NCBI GenBank assembly: GCA_964352625.1
Contig: CAYGSD010000010.1
Coordinates: forward strand, 1 to 64,000
Direction: 5' to 3'
From: JAAEPI01 sp964352625
GTDB taxonomy: Bacteria > Bacteroidota > Bacteroidia > Cytophagales > Cyclobacteriaceae
DNA length: 64,000 bases
Part shown: in pieces, positions 60,246-64,000 of the stretch
Numbering within the stretch: the first letter of the stretch is position 1
How the letters are laid out: each line of letters opens with the position of its first letter
The notes under the pieces: generated by a model
What the model saw: only the letters and a program-made list of their open reading frames with translations
Database searches by the model: none
What the model was told of the DNA's origin: nothing
Program-made: the position numbers and the translations under genes

Positions 60246-62315
60246 ATGCGAAAGCTAATTCTGGGTCTCGTCATGATCCAAACCTCTTGGTCATTTGGCC
60301 AAGACTCCTTGTCCAATTATTACGATTCTTTATGGAAAATTAATCTGGCAGAAATCGCCGTGACGGCCGTTCGTGCGAGCGCATCCAGTCCGGTAACGAG
60401 TCAGAATATTGACCGAAAGGAAATCCAGGGAATCGATTTTGGTCAGGATGCCTCACTCACACTTGAAGGCCTGAGTCCTTCGATTATCACGTTCTCTGAT
60501 GCGGGCACCTCTTTTGGTAATTATCATCAGTTTCGCTTGAGAGGTATCGATCAAACCAGAATCAACATCACGTTGAATGGAGTACCACTCAATGATATGA
60601 TGGATCAAGGCGTATTCTTCTCAAATTTTTCAGACTTTTCCAGCTCCATGGAGTCCATCCAGGTGCAACGCGGAATTGGCATATCCACCAATGGGACCGC
60701 CTCATATGCTGGATCTGTGAGCTACGAATCTTTCGACATATTCAAAGAAGAGTCAGTCTATCGAGCAACAGCAACAGCCGGATCATTTGGCTCATTTGGC
60801 TTGAAAGGCGAAGCATTCTCAGGCATTGGAGAAAATGGATGGGGCACTTATTTCAGAGCGTCGAGGTTGAATTCGGATGGCTACAAAAGGAACTCTGGCT
60901 CTGATGCCCACTCCTTCTACTTGTCAACAGGAAAGCAATTTGAAAACAGCCTCGTGAGATTAACAGCTTTCTCCGGTCGCGCTCAGAATCAGCAGGCCTA
61001 CTCCCCCGTATTACTTGCGGATATTCAAAACGACCCACGCACCAACTATTTCCCAAGTAAGGATCAGGATGATTTTAGACAGGAGCTAATTCAACTACAG
61101 TACGGGGCTCAGAAAGGTTCTACTTCGTTCAATGTGACCGGCTACTACGGCGGTGCGCGTGGCTATTTCCCTTTCACATTTGGTGATCAGTTTATTTATT
61201 CACTTCAAAACACACGCTATGGTGCCTTGGCAAATGTGACCTTTGTGATGAATCAGGGACAGTTAACGGGCGGGATACATGCCTATCAATTTGACCGAAT
61301 AAACGAATCTGCCACGGTCAGTACATTGAACACCCCCTATTATTCCGATACATCGGATAAAAAAGAGTTCAGCCAATTTTGGAAATGGGAGCAGGACATT
61401 GGGAACTTCACTCTTCTTGTGGATGCTCAATTCAGAGCAGTGGAAATGTCGTTTGCATCCGACACCTTGACAAAATATGCCGGAGAAAGAGTGGCCACCC
61501 GCAAGGAGGAATTCATTAACCCTAAAGTGGGGCTGACCTACCGACTTGGCAGACAGTCTAACGTGTATGCCTCCTTCGGGCGCACAGGGCGCGAGCCCAC
61601 ACGAGTCGATCTTATGCAAGGTGCATTTGATGGGGTGGAATCTTGGAATTATCAGGCGTTTACAGACAAATCCATGGTAAAATCCGAGTTTGTGAATGAC
61701 CTTGAGATGGGCTACCGATATGCTTCTAAGAATTTCAATATTTCAGTCAATGGCTTCTACATGGCCTTTGAAAACGAAATAAGTCAGGTGGGCGGATTGG
61801 TGGAGAACTCGTATTTCGCATTGAGACAAAATGTAAAAAACAGCCAAAGAATGGGGCTTGAGTTGGACACAGATTACAGCCTTGAAAATGGGCTTTCCTT
61901 TGGCCTGATGGCCACTTACATGCGCACGAAGGTTGATGAGTTTGATACCGGTACCGACGTGCTAAAAAATGTCGAACATGTCTTTGCTCCAAAAACCATG
62001 GTGCTGCCTTCGGCACAGTGGACAAACAAAGTATTGACAGTAGGCCTGGACGCGAGGCTGGTGAGTGAAAGCTTCATGGAACTATCGAACGATCCTGAGT
62101 ATGTTCTTCCGGCCTATACTGTTCTAAACATGCAGGTTGCGTATAACCTGAGTGACAAGATCAGTTTACGAGCTCGCATCAACAACCTGCTCAATGAGCT
62201 GTATTTCACAGATGGGGCTCCTGTGGATGTAGAATTTGACGGTACTCCCGAGGGACCCGGATACCGTGTGCAAGCTCCAAGAAATTTCATCTTCAGCGCG
62301 AGCTATCAGTTTTAA
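60246..62315 (+). CDS. TonB-dependent outer-membrane receptor, probably for thiamine
   Basis: The 689-residue protein has a signal peptide ending WSFGQ (about residue 19), a plug domain (about 38-160; EIAVTAVRASASSPV and FRLRGIDQTRINITLNGVPLND) and a beta-barrel ending in a terminal phenylalanine (FSASYQF). TonB receptors import scarce substrates using the proton motive force. The TPP riboswitch 76 bases upstream strongly suggests that the cargo is thiamine or a related compound. No inner-membrane permease follows it. Confidence 0.9.
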   Translation: MRKLILGLVMIQTSWSFGQDSLSNYYDSLWKINLAEIAVTAVRASASSPVTSQNIDRKEIQGIDFGQDASLTLEGLSPSIITFSDAGTSFGNYHQFRLRGIDQTRINITLNGVPLNDMMDQGVFFSNFSDFSSSMESIQVQRGIGISTNGTASYAGSVSYESFDIFKEESVYRATATAGSFGSFGLKGEAFSGIGENGWGTYFRASRLNSDGYKRNSGSDAHSFYLSTGKQFENSLVRLTAFSGRAQNQQAYSPVLLADIQNDPRTNYFPSKDQDDFRQELIQLQYGAQKGSTSFNVTGYYGGARGYFPFTFGDQFIYSLQNTRYGALANVTFVMNQGQLTGGIHAYQFDRINESATVSTLNTPYYSDTSDKKEFSQFWKWEQDIGNFTLLVDAQFRAVEMSFASDTLTKYAGERVATRKEEFINPKVGLTYRLGRQSNVYASFGRTGREPTRVDLMQGAFDGVESWNYQAFTDKSMVKSEFVNDLEMGYRYASKNFNISVNGFYMAFENEISQVGGLVENSYFALRQNVKNSQRMGLELDTDYSLENGLSFGLMATYMRTKVDEFDTGTDVLKNVEHVFAPKTMVLPSAQWTNKVLTVGLDARLVSESFMELSNDPEYVLPAYTVLNMQVAYNLSDKISLRARINNLLNELYFTDGAPVDVEFDGTPEGPGYRVQAPRNFIFSASYQF

Positions 62316-62332
62316 GGATAGAAATAGTTTAT

Positions 62333-62362
62333 AAAAAAATGATCCCGACTTTTGTCGGGATC
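62333..62362 (-). terminator. rho-independent terminator for the cysteine-rich lipoprotein gene
   Basis: GATCCCGAC (62341-62349) pairs with GTCGGGATC (62354-62362) around a four-base loop. On the minus strand it is followed by seven T residues (62333-62339), so it terminates the leftward gene ending at 62388. On the plus strand it may also stop the receptor transcript, though the T tract there is poor. Confidence 0.85.
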
Positions 62363-62387
62363 GTTAAAACCTAACCTATTAAAAATT

Positions 62388-63077
62388 TCAATATTCGTAC
62401 GTCAGTGCCTCCTCATAATCATCCAAATGAAGGATGATCTCATTTGACCCGCTGATCTGCAAATTGCTAATATCGAAGGACACCTCTTTTTCGAAATACG
62501 CCGCACACATTTCTTTATTCTTCAAAGAAAATTTGATGCTTCGCTGCTCAGGTAAGGATTCAGCAATCAACCCCAAATCCACCAATGACCAGGTCCAAGA
62601 TTTTCCGCTACAGCCACTTGCCCCGAACTCGATGTACAGACAATCGTCATGGATTTCTGCATTGAGAATCGTCCCGTATTCTTGAGCGGCATTTTTATAC
62701 TTTTCCTCATTCACAATGGCCGGCGTAACACAATGCCCCCTCGGATCCTGCCAGACCAATTTTTCGTTTGTAGCAGTTTCGAAGAAATCGGCGCAATTTC
62801 CATCACCAGTCCCTGTAATACCACCATCCGCCGCACAGACATATTCACAGTCGGCAGTATAGACTTCTCCAAAGAAATCACAGCAACGAGCGGAGACGTA
62901 ATAAACCTCCTCACCCCCGTACTCATAAGAGTAGATTTTAGCGGGAGGGTTCCACACCTCACCATCCAATATTTCTTCAATCTTGCTCTGCATGCACTCG
63001 GAAAGAACCAATGGCTCCTTATCGTTACAAGAGACAACCGAAATCAACACTAAACCAAATACTAAAAGATTTTTCAT
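62388..63077 (-). CDS. cysteine-rich lipoprotein of unknown function
   Basis: The 229-residue protein has a lipobox SVVSC (Cys17) and about ten further cysteines spread through the mature part (for example RCCDFF, DCEYVC, NCADFF, GHCVTP and SGCSG), which suggests disulfide bonds outside the cytoplasm. I do not recognise a family. It stands alone between terminators: 62333-62362 behind it and a hairpin at 63134-63167 before it. Confidence 0.65.
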   Translation of the reverse strand: MKNLLVFGLVLISVVSCNDKEPLVLSECMQSKIEEILDGEVWNPPAKIYSYEYGGEEVYYVSARCCDFFGEVYTADCEYVCAADGGITGTGDGNCADFFETATNEKLVWQDPRGHCVTPAIVNEEKYKNAAQEYGTILNAEIHDDCLYIEFGASGCSGKSWTWSLVDLGLIAESLPEQRSIKFSLKNKEMCAAYFEKEVSFDISNLQISGSNEIILHLDDYEEALTYEY

Positions 63078-63133
63078 TTTTTATTGCTTTCCTACAAGAC
63101 TCGATATAGTCACGAAAGGTTGTAATCTCCAAT

Positions 63134-63167
63134 AAGAAAGGGGCTCAAAATTGGAGCACCCTTTCTT
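63134..63167. terminator. hairpin after the VWA gene
   Basis: AAGAAAGGGGCTC (63134-63146) pairs with GAGCACCCTTTCTT (63154-63167) with one bulged base. It lies 93 bases beyond the leftward VWA gene's stop and before the lipoprotein gene's start. It may end that transcript, but its T tract is weak. Confidence 0.45.
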
Positions 63168-63226
63168 CGGACTTAAACGCTATTTCTTAGCTTTCTCATT
63201 CGCCAGTATTTTCTCCAAAATCAAAG

Positions 63227-63247
63227 CCCCTCTCCTAAGGAGAGGGG
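63227..63247. repeat. perfect palindrome, dispersed-repeat type
   Basis: A 21-base palindrome (CCCCTCTCC, TAA, GGAGAGGGG) followed by TTGGGGTGAGG. The same word (CCTCTCCTAAGGAGAGGGG...GGGGTGAGG) recurs in many Bacteroidota genomes as an intergenic repeat. It lies 13 bases beyond the VWA gene's stop and could serve as a terminator stem. Confidence 0.6.
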
Positions 63248-63259
63248 TTGGGGTGAGGT

Positions 63260-64000
63260 CTACAAACTCATCCCCTTTGCCAGTTCCACCAATTGAATAA
63301 ACTCCGCTCTGTAACCGAACTTGTCTTCTCCTTTGGACAACTTGGCCAATTGGATCACCTGATTAAATGTCAGGTCACCTTTGAATTCTGAATCGCGAAG
63401 GATCATCCCGAAACCAGCCACAGCAGTCGCCCAATTCAAATTCTCACTTGCGTTTTTTGTGCCCTTTTTTACCGTCTGAGAAATCAACTTGCTTGTCTCC
63501 CCATCAGGCTCTTTGTATCGGAATTTCACTGTCAATAGCTCATTTGATTTCGATGTGTTGGAAACCTGCGTATCCTGATACTTCAAAGGATCAATGTCCT
63601 TGATGAATTCGGAATCTACGCCTGTAGGAATGATCTCGTAGATGGCCGTGACGGTATGTCCACTCCCTAATTCACCCGCATCTTTCTTGTCATCGTTGAA
63701 ATCTTCATTGTTCAAAAGTCGATTCTCATACCCAATCAAGCGATAGCCCTGAACATGTGCAGGATTGAATTCCACCTGAATTTTCACATCCTTCGCAATG
63801 GTGAAAAGAGTTCCACCAAATTCATTGACGAGCACTTTCTTAGCCTCCATCATGGTGTCTATGTAAGCATAGTTTCCATTGCCTTTGTCAGCGAGTATTT
63901 CCATTTTAGAATCCTTGTAATTTCCCATTCCAAAACCTAGCACGGTTAAGAAAACACCCTCCTGTCTTTTCTCTTCAATCAATCTTTCCATGGCGGCATT
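63260..64000 (-). CDS. von Willebrand factor A/YfbK-like protein, C-terminal part (gene continues past the window)
   Basis: The window holds the last 246 codons; the frame is open to 64000 and the start is outside. The visible part begins inside the end of a VWA domain (LTVLGFGMGNYKDSKMEILADKGNGNY) and continues into a DUF3520 domain as in YfbK: FTIAKDVKIQVEFNPAHVQGYRLIGYENRLL and GHTVTAIYEI. YfbK-like proteins are secreted or membrane-anchored, with unclear roles. The C-terminus (ELAKGMSL) is complete. Confidence 0.85.
   Translation of the reverse strand, partial: NAAMERLIEEKRQEGVFLTVLGFGMGNYKDSKMEILADKGNGNYAYIDTMMEAKKVLVNEFGGTLFTIAKDVKIQVEFNPAHVQGYRLIGYENRLLNNEDFNDDKKDAGELGSGHTVTAIYEIIPTGVDSEFIKDIDPLKYQDTQVSNTSKSNELLTVKFRYKEPDGETSKLISQTVKKGTKNASENLNWATAVAGFGMILRDSEFKGDLTFNQVIQLAKLSKGEDKFGYRAEFIQLVELAKGMSL

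Noticed and set aside
1..64000. CRISPR arrays, tRNA or rRNA genes, prophage or complete insertion sequences
   Set aside because: No evenly spaced direct repeats, no tRNA-like cloverleaf and no transposase or phage structural genes were recognised by reading; a dedicated tRNA scan was not possible.

Overview
The window looks like a chromosomal, mostly housekeeping segment of a member of the Bacteroidota, probably of the order Cytophagales. The signs are: a long NusB with the antitermination domain only at its C-terminus; the DUF4293, DUF2480, DUF4260, DUF1573 and YbbR/YajC families; a type IX secretion sorting domain on a secreted haloperoxidase-like enzyme; a TonB-dependent receptor; many small lipoproteins; few recognisable Shine-Dalgarno sites; and several TAnnTTTG-type promoter elements. 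No rRNA, tRNA, CRISPR array, prophage or complete insertion sequence was seen.

Layout. 1-388 is a gene-free mosaic of short inverted repeats. 389-6316 holds two small membrane proteins, truA and two convergent ABC half-transporters whose ATPase motifs are complementary. 6449-16328 runs rightward: leucine dehydrogenase, nusB, a YtxH protein, a DUF1573 lipoprotein, yajC, a YbbR protein, coaE, pbpC and a large metzincin-like protease. 16377-22003 runs leftward as two groups: an ECF sigma factor with a soluble zinc-binding anti-sigma candidate plus gmk and nadD, and a tightly packed five-gene set (M23 peptidase, glycosyltransferase, DUF4260, transglutaminase-like, DUF350). 22035-34834 mixes nucleotide, tRNA, porphyrin and amino-acid metabolism (AMP nucleosidase, superoxide dismutase, tadA, aspS, two unrelated enzyme-fold proteins, aminotransferase, heptokinase-like, hemE, serine dehydratase alpha).

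34912-44360 holds adk, obg, grpE-dnaJ and then envelope and lipoprotein genes: an adhesin-like protein, a phosphoesterase, a glycerophosphodiesterase lipoprotein, an adenosine-kinase-like protein, a candidate cysteine amidase and an unusual formylglycine-enzyme-like/lysozyme-like fusion. 44433-50801 holds an M16 peptidase pair, rpmH-rnpA, an S41 protease and tsaB. 50802-64000 holds a cation:proton antiporter, a secreted haloperoxidase-like protein, a WD40/YceI/porin/YceI cluster, a NadR-like kinase, a TPP riboswitch in front of a TonB-dependent receptor, a cysteine-rich lipoprotein and the truncated end of a von Willebrand factor A protein.

No single obvious new defence or biosynthetic system is present. 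The most interesting points are: a DnaJ that has lost one of its two zinc centres; a TPP-riboswitch-controlled receptor next to a NadR-like kinase with no PnuT-type permease beside it; a redox-type sigma/anti-sigma pair upstream of gmk-nadD; the DUF350/transglutaminase operon; a probable heterodimeric ABC exporter encoded convergently; and the formylglycine-enzyme-like/lysozyme-like lipoprotein. Gene starts were moved downstream in several places where a signal peptide, a promoter element or an overlapping upstream stop codon favours the shorter form.
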